Shown piece by piece: positions 1 through 5,705 of a DNA stretch of 5,705 bases (positions are counted from its first letter, which is position 1; each line of letters starts with the position of its first letter). A program made the position numbers and the translations under genes. The stretch comes from Methylobacterium sp. (GTDB taxonomy: Bacteria; Pseudomonadota; Alphaproteobacteria; Rhizobiales; Beijerinckiaceae). The stretch is taken from the NCBI GenBank assembly GCA_021154065.1, contig JAJKJG010000338.1, positions 1-5,705 on the forward strand, in the 5' to 3' direction. The notes beneath the pieces are model-generated. The model was given only the letters and a program-made list of their open reading frames with translations, ran no database searches and had not been told where the DNA came from.

Positions 1-226
1 GAGCGACGCCTGGGAGAGCTATCCGATCCTGACCTTCTCGGAGGTGCCGGCGGTCGAGGTCGAGATCGTGGCACGGCCGGAGGAGAAGCCGGTGGGTGTC
101 GGCGAGGCGGCGCATGGGCCGACCGCGGCCGCGATCGGGAACGCCGTGTTCCACGCGCTCGGCGTGCGGGTGCGCGACCTGCCGCTGACGCGCGAGCGCA
201 TCCTCGCCGCGATGGCGAGCGGGTGA
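1..226 (+). CDS. Xanthine dehydrogenase-family molybdopterin-binding subunit, C-terminal fragment
   Basis: The reading frame starts at base 2, is open from the window edge and ends at TGA 224-226, giving 74 visible residues. The fragment has the typical tail of the large Mo-binding subunit of molybdenum hydroxylases: a PILTFSEVPAVEVEIV strand region, then RPEEKPVGVGEAAHGPTAAA, then ALGVRVRDLPLTRERI. The glutamate of GVGE (visible residue 35, bases 104-106) corresponds to the catalytic base of the family (Glu1261 in bovine xanthine oxidase). Such subunits hydroxylate N-heterocycles, aldehydes or similar substrates at a molybdopterin-cytosine or related cofactor, working with 2Fe-2S and often FAD subunits. 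The substrate cannot be told from the tail; nicotinate, isoquinoline, aldehyde or CO-dehydrogenase-like members are all possible. The stop overlaps the start of the next gene by 4 bases, so the two are probably translationally coupled. The family call is firm; the substrate is unknown. Confidence 0.9.
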   Translation, partial: SDAWESYPILTFSEVPAVEVEIVARPEEKPVGVGEAAHGPTAAAIGNAVFHALGVRVRDLPLTRERILAAMASG

Positions 227-918
227 CTCGGCTCAAGCTCCTGAGCGGCGGCGCGGCGCAGGGGCTCGTCGCAACGCTCGCGCCGGCCTTCGAGGCCGAG
301 ACCGGCTGCCGGATCGAGGGCGAGTTCGGCGCCGTCGGCGCGATGGCCACAAAGCTCCGCGCCGGCGCCCCGGCGGACCTCCTGATCCTGACCGCGGCGC
401 TGATCGCCGAGCTGACCCGCGAAGGTCGTGTGGTCGAGGGCTCCGAGGCCGATGTCGGAACGGTGCTCACCGCCGTCGCGGTGCGGGCCGGCGACGCGGC
501 GCCGCCGATCGCCGACGGCGACGCGCTGCGGGCGGCGCTTCTTGCCGCCGACGCGATCTATTTCCCCGATCCGCGGCAAGCGACGGCCGGCATCCATTTC
601 GCCAAGGTGCTTGACCGGCTCGGCATCGGCGAGGCGGTCGCGGCGCGCCTGCAACCGTTTCCGAACGGCGCTGCGGCGATGCGCGCGCTCGCCGCGTCGC
701 GAAGCGCGCGTCCGATCGGCTGCACCCAGGTCACCGAGATGCTGAGCACGCCCGGCGTTGCCGTCGCCGGCGCGCTCCCGGCCGGGTTCGAGCTCGCGAC
801 CGTCTACACCGCGGCCGTTACGGCAAACGCCGCCGAGCCGGTGCCGGCCCGCCGGCTCGCGGCGCTTCTCACCGGCGCGGCGGCGCGCGAAGCGCGGATG
901 CGCGCCGGATTCTCCTGA
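223..918 (+). CDS. Leaderless ModA-like substrate-binding-domain protein coupled to molybdoenzyme gene
   Basis: This 231-residue protein starts at GTG 223, overlapping the previous stop (GTGA). It resembles molybdate-type periplasmic binding proteins (SBP_bac_11/ModA fold). An N-terminal strand LKLLSGGAAQGL takes the place of the family's 'AAASL' segment and is followed by a helix ending FEAETG. FGAVGAMATKLRAGAPADLLIL (about residues 35-56) matches the family's FGSSG...GAPADVFI block. A second lobe follows with FPDPRQATAGIHFAKVL (114-130) and IGCTQVTEML (165-174). There is no hydrophobic leader: charged residues occur at positions 3 and 5 and the fold begins at once, so the protein should stay in the cytoplasm. 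No permease or ATPase of a molybdate transporter lies beside it on this strand. I infer a role tied to the molybdenum hydroxylase, such as binding molybdate, cofactor or a regulatory ligand. The exact function is unknown. The canonical serines of the ModA oxyanion site are only partly present, so the ligand may not be molybdate. Confidence 0.82.
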   Translation: MTRLKLLSGGAAQGLVATLAPAFEAETGCRIEGEFGAVGAMATKLRAGAPADLLILTAALIAELTREGRVVEGSEADVGTVLTAVAVRAGDAAPPIADGDALRAALLAADAIYFPDPRQATAGIHFAKVLDRLGIGEAVAARLQPFPNGAAAMRALAASRSARPIGCTQVTEMLSTPGVAVAGALPAGFELATVYTAAVTANAAEPVPARRLAALLTGAAAREARMRAGFS

Positions 919-934
919 ACGCCTCAGAAGATCC
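907..934. terminator. Imperfect inverted repeat spanning both convergent stop codons; possible bidirectional hairpin
   Basis: The left arm GGATTCTCCTGA (907-918) and right arm TCAGAAGATCC (924-934) can pair over 11 positions with one C-A mismatch and one bulged T, around a 5-base loop ACGCC (919-923). The TGA of the + strand gene is the inner end of the left arm, and the TGA of the - strand gene is the inner end of the right arm. No T-run follows on either strand, so it is not a classical intrinsic terminator. It could still stabilise 3' ends or assist termination in both directions. Part of the symmetry comes simply from two facing TGA codons (TGA...TCA). Confidence 0.4.
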
Positions 935-2006
935 ACACCGCCTCGGGCGGCAGATGGACAAAGCGCTCGCCCGGCGCGAGCGGCGCCTGGTGGAAGACGC
1001 GCATCGGCTGCCCGGCGACCGCGAACAGGCTCTCCCAGCGCTCGCCGAGGAAGACCGAGCTCTCGAGCTCGCCGGGGAGGCAGTTGTCGCCGGTACGCTC
1101 CAGGACCGCGACCCGGTCGAGGCGGATCACCGCCGTCCCGGTCGCGCCGGCCGGCGCCGCGCTCCTGTCCCTCCCCCACAGGCGCAAGCCGCCGAGATCG
1201 AGGCAGGCATCGCCGGCGCGGCGCTCGGCGATGCGGCCGTGCAGCACGTTGTTGCTGCCCATGAACTCGGCGACGAACAGCGTCGCCGGCTCGTCATAGA
1301 GCTGCTGCGGCGTGCCGGCCTGGACGATGCGGCCCTCCTCGATCAGCACGACCTCGTCGGCGATCGCCATCGCCTCGACCTGGTCGTGGGTCACGAACAC
1401 GGCGGTCAGCCCAAGCCGCTTGATGAGCCCGCGCACCCAGATGCGCGATTCCTCGCGAAGCTTGGCGTCGAGGTTCGACAGCGGCTCGTCGAGGAGGATG
1501 ACCGGCGGGCCGTAGGCGAAGGCGCGCGCGAGCGCGACGCGCTGCTGCTGGCCGCCCGAGAGCTGATGCGGAAAGCGGGCGCCGAGCGCGCCGAGGCCGA
1601 CCCCCTGCAGCACCTCGGCGACCCGCGCCTCGATGTCGGCGCGGGCGGCGCCGCGCACCCGAAGCCCATAGGCGACGTTGTCGAACACCGTCTTGTGCGG
1701 CCACAGCGCGTAGGACTGGAACACGAGGCCGAGATTGCGGCGCTCGGTCGGGACGTCGATGCCGCGCCCGGCGTCGAAGACCTGCGTCTCGCCGATGGCG
1801 ATCGAGCCCGCGGTCGGCGTCTCGAGCCCGGCGACGCAGCGCAGGAGGGTCGTCTTGCCGCTGCCGGAGCGGCCGAGAAGCGCCGCGATCCGGCCCGGCC
1901 GGACGGCATAGCTGACGCCGCGCAGGATCTCGTTCGACCCGAGGCGGACGCGCAGATCGTCGACCGCCAGCGCCGGCGGCTCCGGGCGCCCGGAGGGATC
2001 ATTCAT
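924..2006 (-). CDS. ABC importer ATPase, Fe3+/spermidine-type (FbpC/PotA-like)
   Basis: This 360-residue nucleotide-binding subunit powers the importer formed with the two upstream genes and sits on the cytoplasmic face of the permease. All ATPase motifs are intact: Walker A GRSGSGKTT (45-53), Q-loop Gln97 in VFQSYALWPH, signature LSGGQ (149-153), Walker B VILLDEP (169-175), D-loop SNLD (177-180) and H-loop His207 in VTHDQ. QAGTPQQLYDEP (229-240) marks the end of the core, and residues from about 254 form a TOBE-type domain, as in MalK/FbpC/PotA relatives. Length is normal for the family. I chose ATG 2006 (MNDPSGRP...), which overlaps the permease stop by 8 bases, over an in-frame ATG at 2039 deeper inside the permease gene that would add 11 residues of atypical sequence. 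Sequence alone does not give the substrate; the FbpC resemblance reflects the subfamily and does not prove iron transport. Confidence 0.93.
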   Translation of the reverse strand: MNDPSGRPEPPALAVDDLRVRLGSNEILRGVSYAVRPGRIAALLGRSGSGKTTLLRCVAGLETPTAGSIAIGETQVFDAGRGIDVPTERRNLGLVFQSYALWPHKTVFDNVAYGLRVRGAARADIEARVAEVLQGVGLGALGARFPHQLSGGQQQRVALARAFAYGPPVILLDEPLSNLDAKLREESRIWVRGLIKRLGLTAVFVTHDQVEAMAIADEVVLIEEGRIVQAGTPQQLYDEPATLFVAEFMGSNNVLHGRIAERRAGDACLDLGGLRLWGRDRSAAPAGATGTAVIRLDRVAVLERTGDNCLPGELESSVFLGERWESLFAVAGQPMRVFHQAPLAPGERFVHLPPEAVWIF

Positions 2007-3696
2007 CGAGTGCGATCCCGAGCCGCAGCGCGATCGCAATGCCGAGCGCGATCATCACCGTGTTGATGACGGAAAGAGCCGAGACGACGTCGATGTTGCC
2101 GGCGCTCCACAGCGAGACCAGCATCGCTCCCATGACCTCGCTTCCGGGTCCGATGAGATAGATGCCGGTCGAGTACTCGCGCGCGAAGAGGAGGAACGTC
2201 AAAAGCCAGCTCGCGAGCAGCCCGTGGCGGGCGAGCGGCAGGACGACGTCGCGGGCGACGCGGCCGGGGCCGGCGCCGGCGACGCGGGCCGCGTCCTCGA
2301 GCTCCTCGCCGATCTGCCCGACGGCGTTCGAGACGAGGCGCAGGCCGAACGGCATCCAGACCAGCGTGTAGGCGAGCCAGATGCTCGCCAGCGTGTTGAG
2401 CAACGGCTTCAGCGGCGCGACGAATAGGAACAGCCAGAAGATCGCGAGCCCGGCAACGATGCCCGGCATGGCGCGCGGCAGAAGCACGAGGTAATCGAAG
2501 ACGCGGCTGAACCAGCCCGGCCAGCGATGCGTCGCGAGCGTGAACGCCGCATAGGCCGCGACCGAGAGGGCGGCGCCGAACGTCGCGATGAGGGCGGTGT
2601 TGACGATCGAGCGCCCGACCCCGCGCATGCTGTCGATGGCGGCGTAGTTCCTCAGCGTCAGCACGTCGGCGAGGTTGACGCCGAGGCCCCAGCTCGACAC
2701 CACCGAGCGCAAGGTGATGCCGGCGAGCGGCACGATCACCACCGCGACGAGCCAGAGCATGATCGCCGCGAAGGCGAGCCAGCGCCAGCGGCCGAGCGGC
2801 ACGAGCCGCGCCCGCACCGCCTTGCCGCGCACCGTCGCGTAGCGCCGCGCCTGCGCGGTCACCAGCCGCTGCAGGGTGACCAGCGGCAGGGTCACGACCA
2901 TGATCGCCACGACGACGACGGCCATGAGCTGGTAGGACGGCGTGCCGAGCCGCGTCGTGAGCTTGTAGAGATAGGTCGAGAGCACGAGCCGGCCTTCCGG
3001 GTCGCCGAGGACATAGGGCAGGCCGAAAAGCTCGAAGCCGAGGAAGAAGACGAGCACCGCCCCGACCCCGATCGAGGGCAGCACCATCGGCAGGGTGACG
3101 GTCAAGGCGGTGCGCCCCGGACCGGCGCCGGCGACGCGGGCAGCCTCCTCGCTGTCGGAGGGTACGAGGCGCAGCGCCGCCGCGACATAGAGATAGACGT
3201 GCGGCACATGCGTCAGCGCGACGATCAGCGCCGTCGCGAGCATCGAGTAGATGTTCCAGGGCGCGGCGCCGAGCACGCTCTCATAGGCCGTCGTCAGGAA
3301 CCCGACCGGCCCGAGGCTGACCACGTAGCCGAAGGCGAGCACCATCGGCGAGACGAACAGCGGCACGAGGACGAGGGTCTCGAGCGCCCGCCGTGCGGGC
3401 AGGTCGGTCCGGACGACGAGATAGGCGAGCGCCGCGCCGACCGGCACCGCGATCGCGACCATGCTCGCCGCGAGAATGACGGAGTTCAGGCCGGCGACCC
3501 AGAAATCCTCGTCGGCGAGGACGAACGCGTAGCCGTCGAGCGAGAAGCGGGCGCGGGCGCTGAAGAACGGCGCGCTGAGGAAGCTCTGGTAGACGACGAG
3601 CGCGACCGGCGCGAGGATCGCCGCCGCGCCGGTCGCGATGATGGCGACGCGCCAGAGGTCGCGCCCCCCTGGGACCGCGGCAAGCGCCGTTGCCAA
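1999..3696 (-). CDS. Fused two-domain ABC transporter permease (FbpB/AfuB-like)
   Basis: This inner-membrane channel subunit carries two BPD_transp_1 (MetI-like) domains in one chain. With the TTG start at 3696 it is 565 residues, the usual size for FbpB/SfuB-type permeases. Each half carries the EAA loop that docks to the ATPase: EEAARVAGAGPGR...LPMVLPSI (about 183-208) and EDAARVAGAGPGR...LPLARHGL (about 467-493). Hydrophobic segments include about 17-38, 70-94, 106-127, 151-175, 208-228, 256-276, 307-327, 367-387, 399-425, 433-452, 491-505 and 538-558. An in-frame ATG at 3783 would overlap the binding-protein gene by 83 bases and add a 29-residue Ser/Arg-rich stretch that looks like antisense-type noise. 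TTG 3696 is preferred because it lies 4 bases after that gene's stop and has GAGGGG 10 bases upstream. It overlaps the ATPase gene by 8 bases, consistent with coupled translation. Confidence 0.92.
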   Translation of the reverse strand: MATALAAVPGGRDLWRVAIIATGAAAILAPVALVVYQSFLSAPFFSARARFSLDGYAFVLADEDFWVAGLNSVILAASMVAIAVPVGAALAYLVVRTDLPARRALETLVLVPLFVSPMVLAFGYVVSLGPVGFLTTAYESVLGAAPWNIYSMLATALIVALTHVPHVYLYVAAALRLVPSDSEEAARVAGAGPGRTALTVTLPMVLPSIGVGAVLVFFLGFELFGLPYVLGDPEGRLVLSTYLYKLTTRLGTPSYQLMAVVVVAIMVVTLPLVTLQRLVTAQARRYATVRGKAVRARLVPLGRWRWLAFAAIMLWLVAVVIVPLAGITLRSVVSSWGLGVNLADVLTLRNYAAIDSMRGVGRSIVNTALIATFGAALSVAAYAAFTLATHRWPGWFSRVFDYLVLLPRAMPGIVAGLAIFWLFLFVAPLKPLLNTLASIWLAYTLVWMPFGLRLVSNAVGQIGEELEDAARVAGAGPGRVARDVVLPLARHGLLASWLLTFLLFAREYSTGIYLIGPGSEVMGAMLVSLWSAGNIDVVSALSVINTVMIALGIAIALRLGIALDE

Positions 3697-3700
3697 GCCG

Positions 3701-4792
3701 CTATTTCCCCTCGATGAGGCCCTGCCATTTCTTGAAGAAGGGCAGGCGCTTTGTCGGCTCGAGGAGGTCGAGGAGCTCGGCATTGATCGCGACCGGCTTG
3801 ATCGCGGACCCGAGCTCGCGGGTGAGCTTTGCCGCCGTCGCCTCGCCCTCGACGTCCTGGCGGATCGAGAACAGCGAGGCCTTGTTGGCGATCACCTCCT
3901 GCCCGGCCTTCGAGAGCACGAAATCGAGGAACACCTTGGCGGCGTTCGGGCGCTTGGCGTCCTTCGGCACGAAGGCAATGCGGGTCATCACGACGGCGTA
4001 GTCGTTCGGGATCACGACGCCCATCGACGGGTCGCTCTTCGCCTTGAGGAGCGCGTAGGAGCCGACGACGTTGTAGGCCAAGAGGTGCTCGCCCGAGGCG
4101 ACCTTCTCGAGCATGTTGCCGGTCGCCGAGTACTGGCGCGCCTTCGTCTGCCCGAGGCCCTTGGCGATGTCCCAGAGCACGGTGCCGTTGCGGAGGTCCT
4201 GGCTGTACAGGAAATAGCCGAGCCCGGATTTCTGCGGATCGTAGGTCCCGACCTTGCCCTGCAGGCTCGCGGCGTTGTCGGAAAGATACTTGGCGAGCGC
4301 GGCGTGGCTCTTCGGGACCGCCGCCTCCTGCAGGACGCGCTTGTTGTAGATGAAGGCGGCGGGCTCGAAGGTCGTGCCGTAGCCGAGATCCTTGTACACC
4401 GCCCAGGCCGGCAGCGCCGCTTTCTCGGGGCTCGCATAGGCTTGCGCGAAGCCCTCGTCGAGGAGCTTGAACTGCAGGTCCATCGAGGACGACCAGATCA
4501 CGTCGCCCTGCAGCGCGCCGGCCGAGGCCTCGCTGACGAAGCGGTTGTAGAGCTCGGAGGATTTGATCTCGACATAGTCGAGCTTGATGTTCGGGAAGGC
4601 GGCCTGGAAGGCGTCCAGGACCGGATTGACGGCGAACTGCTCGGTGTTCGAGTAGATGACGACCTTGCCTTCCTTCTCGGCCGCCGCGAGCATCGCCTTG
4701 TAGGAAGGCGGGTAGTTCTCGGGGACGCCGACGGCATGCGCCGGGAGCGCCATCAGGGCGAGGACGAGACCCGCCGCGAGCGATTTGATCAT
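3701..4792 (-). CDS. Periplasmic solute-binding protein of ABC importer (Fe3+-type, family 1-like)
   Basis: This 363-residue protein captures the solute in the periplasm and delivers it to the permease encoded just downstream. Residues 1-20 are a good Sec signal peptide: MIK, a hydrophobic core LAAGLVLALMAL, and an AHA cleavage site before Val21. The mature protein has the AfuA/FbpA-like order: AAEKEGKVVIYSNTE (36-51), FQAAFPNIKLDYVE (62-75), GDVIWSSSMDLQFKLLDEG (96-114), FEPAAFIYNKRVL (142-154), then a C-terminal lobe with AFVPKDAKRPNAAKVFLDFVLSKAGQ (273-298). No YY pair occurs anywhere, whereas iron-binding FbpA proteins coordinate iron with adjacent tyrosines. I therefore doubt that the ligand is free ferric iron. 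An organic anion is more likely given the flavoprotein dehydrogenase upstream. ATG 4792 is chosen for its GGAGG site 5 bases upstream; an in-frame ATG at 4819 would add MLKKNTEET. Confidence 0.92.
   Translation of the reverse strand: MIKSLAAGLVLALMALPAHAVGVPENYPPSYKAMLAAAEKEGKVVIYSNTEQFAVNPVLDAFQAAFPNIKLDYVEIKSSELYNRFVSEASAGALQGDVIWSSSMDLQFKLLDEGFAQAYASPEKAALPAWAVYKDLGYGTTFEPAAFIYNKRVLQEAAVPKSHAALAKYLSDNAASLQGKVGTYDPQKSGLGYFLYSQDLRNGTVLWDIAKGLGQTKARQYSATGNMLEKVASGEHLLAYNVVGSYALLKAKSDPSMGVVIPNDYAVVMTRIAFVPKDAKRPNAAKVFLDFVLSKAGQEVIANKASLFSIRQDVEGEATAAKLTRELGSAIKPVAINAELLDLLEPTKRLPFFKKWQGLIEGK
3707..3712 (-). promoter_or_regulatory. Probable ribosome binding site for TTG-started permease
   Basis: GAGGGG on the minus strand lies within the last codons of the solute-binding protein gene, 10 bases before TTG 3696. 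The spacing is slightly long but usable. It is the main support for choosing the TTG start, because no ATG or GTG start lies close to the end of the preceding gene in the permease frame. Confidence 0.45.
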
Positions 4793-4796
4793 GGTT

Positions 4797-4802
4797 TCCT
4801 CC
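4797..4802 (-). promoter_or_regulatory. Strong ribosome binding site for the solute-binding protein gene
   Basis: Read on the minus strand, GGAGGA lies immediately before AACC and ATG 4792; its GGAGG core is separated from the ATG by 5 bases. This is the best Shine-Dalgarno sequence in the window and fixes ATG 4792 as the likely start rather than the in-frame ATG at 4819. A strong site here fits the need for excess binding protein relative to the permease and ATPase, which start at a weak TTG and an overlapping ATG. Confidence 0.75.
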
Positions 4803-4830
4803 GTGTTCTTCTTTAGCATCGAGAATGCCC

Positions 4831-5705
4831 TCACTCCGCGATCGCGCGCGAGGCCCCCATCCCGGCGACCCGGCCGAAGACCGAGCCCGACATCAGGCCG
4901 GTGCCGCCCGGATAGTTGAAGTAAAACAGCCCGCCGACAAGCTCGCCCGCCGCGTAAAGGCCGGGAATCGGCGACAGATCGCTGTCGAGCACCTGTCCGG
5001 TGGCCGGGGCGATGCGCAGGCCACCGAAGGTAAAGGTGATGCCGCAGCCGACCTGGTAGGCCTCGAAGGGCGGCTCGTCGAGCGTGTTCGCCCAGTTCGA
5101 CTTCGGCACGGCAAGGCCAATGGTGCCGCGGCCATCCTTGACGTTCGGGTTGAACGGCACGTCGGAACGGACGGCGGCGTTGTAGGCGCGCATCTCGTCG
5201 AGGAAGGCCGCCGCATCGACGCCCTCGAGCTTCGGGGCGAGCTCGGCAAGGGTCGCTGCCGAGACCTTGGTGACGCGCTTGATGCGGTACTCGTCGCGCA
5301 GGAGGTGCAGGACCTTGCGGTCGAAGACCTGCCAGGCGAACTGGTCCGGCTGCTCGAGGATCACGCGGCCGTACTTGGCGTAGGTGTAGTTGCGGAAGTC
5401 GGCGCCCTCGTCGACGAAGCGCTTCCCCGTGGCGTTCACCATGACGCCGAACGGGTAGGAGTGCTTCTGGAAGGCGTCGCCGACGGAAAGATCGCCGAAC
5501 TCGGGGGCGTTGTTGTCCCAGCCGACGGCGTGGCAGCCGGACCAGTTGCCTGCTGGCGAGGCGCCGATGTCGAGCGCCATGCGGATGCCGTCGCCGGTGT
5601 TGAAGCGGGTGCCGCGGACCTTCGCGAGCTCCCAGCCCGGGCCGAGGTAGCGGGTGCGCCACTCGGCGTTCGATTCGAAGCCGCCGCAGGCGAGGATCAC
5701 GGACC
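4831..5705 (-). CDS. TcuA-like FAD-dependent dehydrogenase (fumarate reductase/succinate dehydrogenase flavoprotein superfamily), 5' truncated
   Basis: About 290 C-terminal residues are visible; the frame runs off the right edge. The GTG at 5700 is an internal valine in SVILACGGFE, not a start. Counting that valine as 1, family motifs are: CGGFESN (5-11), part of the FAD domain; FNTGDGIRMALDIGA (33-47); the substrate/cap region with MVNATGKRFVDEGADFRNYTYAKYGR (87-112); FGGLRI (225-230); IPGLYAAGE (245-253), the C-terminal FAD-binding strand; and YPGGTGL...FGRVAG (263-280). The sequence style closely matches TcuA, which oxidises tricarballylate to cis-aconitate using FAD. Full-length relatives are about 460-500 residues, so the N-terminal Rossmann dinucleotide motif lies outside the window. 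It is followed after 38 bases by a complete ABC importer, suggesting that it acts on the imported compound. A generic FAD-binding dehydrogenase on another organic acid or a ketosteroid-like substrate is the alternative. The electron acceptor partner (TcuB-like) is not in view. Confidence 0.85.
   Translation of the reverse strand, partial: SVILACGGFESNAEWRTRYLGPGWELAKVRGTRFNTGDGIRMALDIGASPAGNWSGCHAVGWDNNAPEFGDLSVGDAFQKHSYPFGVMVNATGKRFVDEGADFRNYTYAKYGRVILEQPDQFAWQVFDRKVLHLLRDEYRIKRVTKVSAATLAELAPKLEGVDAAAFLDEMRAYNAAVRSDVPFNPNVKDGRGTIGLAVPKSNWANTLDEPPFEAYQVGCGITFTFGGLRIAPATGQVLDSDLSPIPGLYAAGELVGGLFYFNYPGGTGLMSGSVFGRVAGMGASRAIAE

Noticed and set aside
19..1179. A 386-residue minus-strand open frame
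   Set aside because: It is antisense to the molybdoenzyme tail and the ModA-like gene and crosses the end of the ATPase gene in another frame; its composition is Arg/Gly/Ala-rich without domain patterns.
1294..2002. Minus-strand open frames at 1294-1704 and 1406-2002
   Set aside because: They are shifted-frame shadows of the ATPase gene, which has all its motifs in its own frame.
924..4792. Ferric iron transporter fbpABC assignment
   Set aside because: The architecture fits but the binding protein lacks a YY iron site and the operon begins with a carboxylate-type flavoprotein, so no fbp symbol is given.
954..4816. Long plus-strand open frames at 954-2066, 2527-3717 and 3638-4816
   Set aside because: They lie antisense to well-supported ABC transporter genes and encode Arg/Glu/Asp/His-rich, low-complexity proteins with no recognisable domain. 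Their openness is explained by high GC and scarcity of stop codons.
4793..4830. Possible promoter or terminator between the flavoprotein and binding-protein genes
   Set aside because: The 38-base gap contains the ribosome binding site but no convincing -35/-10 pair, inverted repeat or T-run.
4793..5662. In-frame upward extension of the binding protein to make a 653-residue protein
   Set aside because: The extension reads out of frame through the flavoprotein gene and is Arg/Pro/His-rich noise; a signal peptide and strong ribosome binding site mark the true start at 4792.

Overview
The window is very GC-rich, with the coding-strand G/C third-position bias, tight gene packing and GTG/TTG starts typical of a high-GC proteobacterium. 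An alphaproteobacterium (Rhizobiales or Rhodospirillales type) is my best guess from protein style, but no marker gene is present to prove it. The window is almost entirely coding. It holds two gene groups that converge near position 920.

Left group (+ strand, 1-918). The first gene is the C-terminal 74 residues of a xanthine dehydrogenase-family molybdopterin-binding subunit, including the conserved GVGE glutamate. It overlaps by 4 bases (GTGA) a 231-residue protein that looks like a periplasmic molybdate-binding (ModA-type, SBP_bac_11) fold but has no signal peptide. The translational coupling suggests that this cytoplasmic protein serves the molybdoenzyme, perhaps in molybdate/cofactor handling or maturation.

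Right group (- strand, read from 5705 down to 924). This looks like one operon: a TcuA-like FAD-dependent dehydrogenase of the fumarate reductase/succinate dehydrogenase flavoprotein superfamily (5' end outside the window), a secreted solute-binding protein, a fused two-domain ABC permease, and an ABC ATPase. Spacings are 38 nt, 4 nt and an 8-nt overlap. The transporter has the FbpABC/AfuABC ('Fe3+-type') architecture, but the binding protein has no tandem-tyrosine iron ligand pair and travels with a carboxylate-type dehydrogenase. I infer import of an organic acid (possibly a tricarballylate-like polycarboxylate) that is then oxidised by the flavoprotein.

Junction. The two groups end 5 bases apart, and an imperfect inverted repeat (907-934) spans both stop codons. 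It could act as a shared hairpin at the 3' ends of both transcripts. No RNA genes, mobile elements, CRISPR arrays or long noncoding stretches were seen; the longest intergenic gap is 38 bases.
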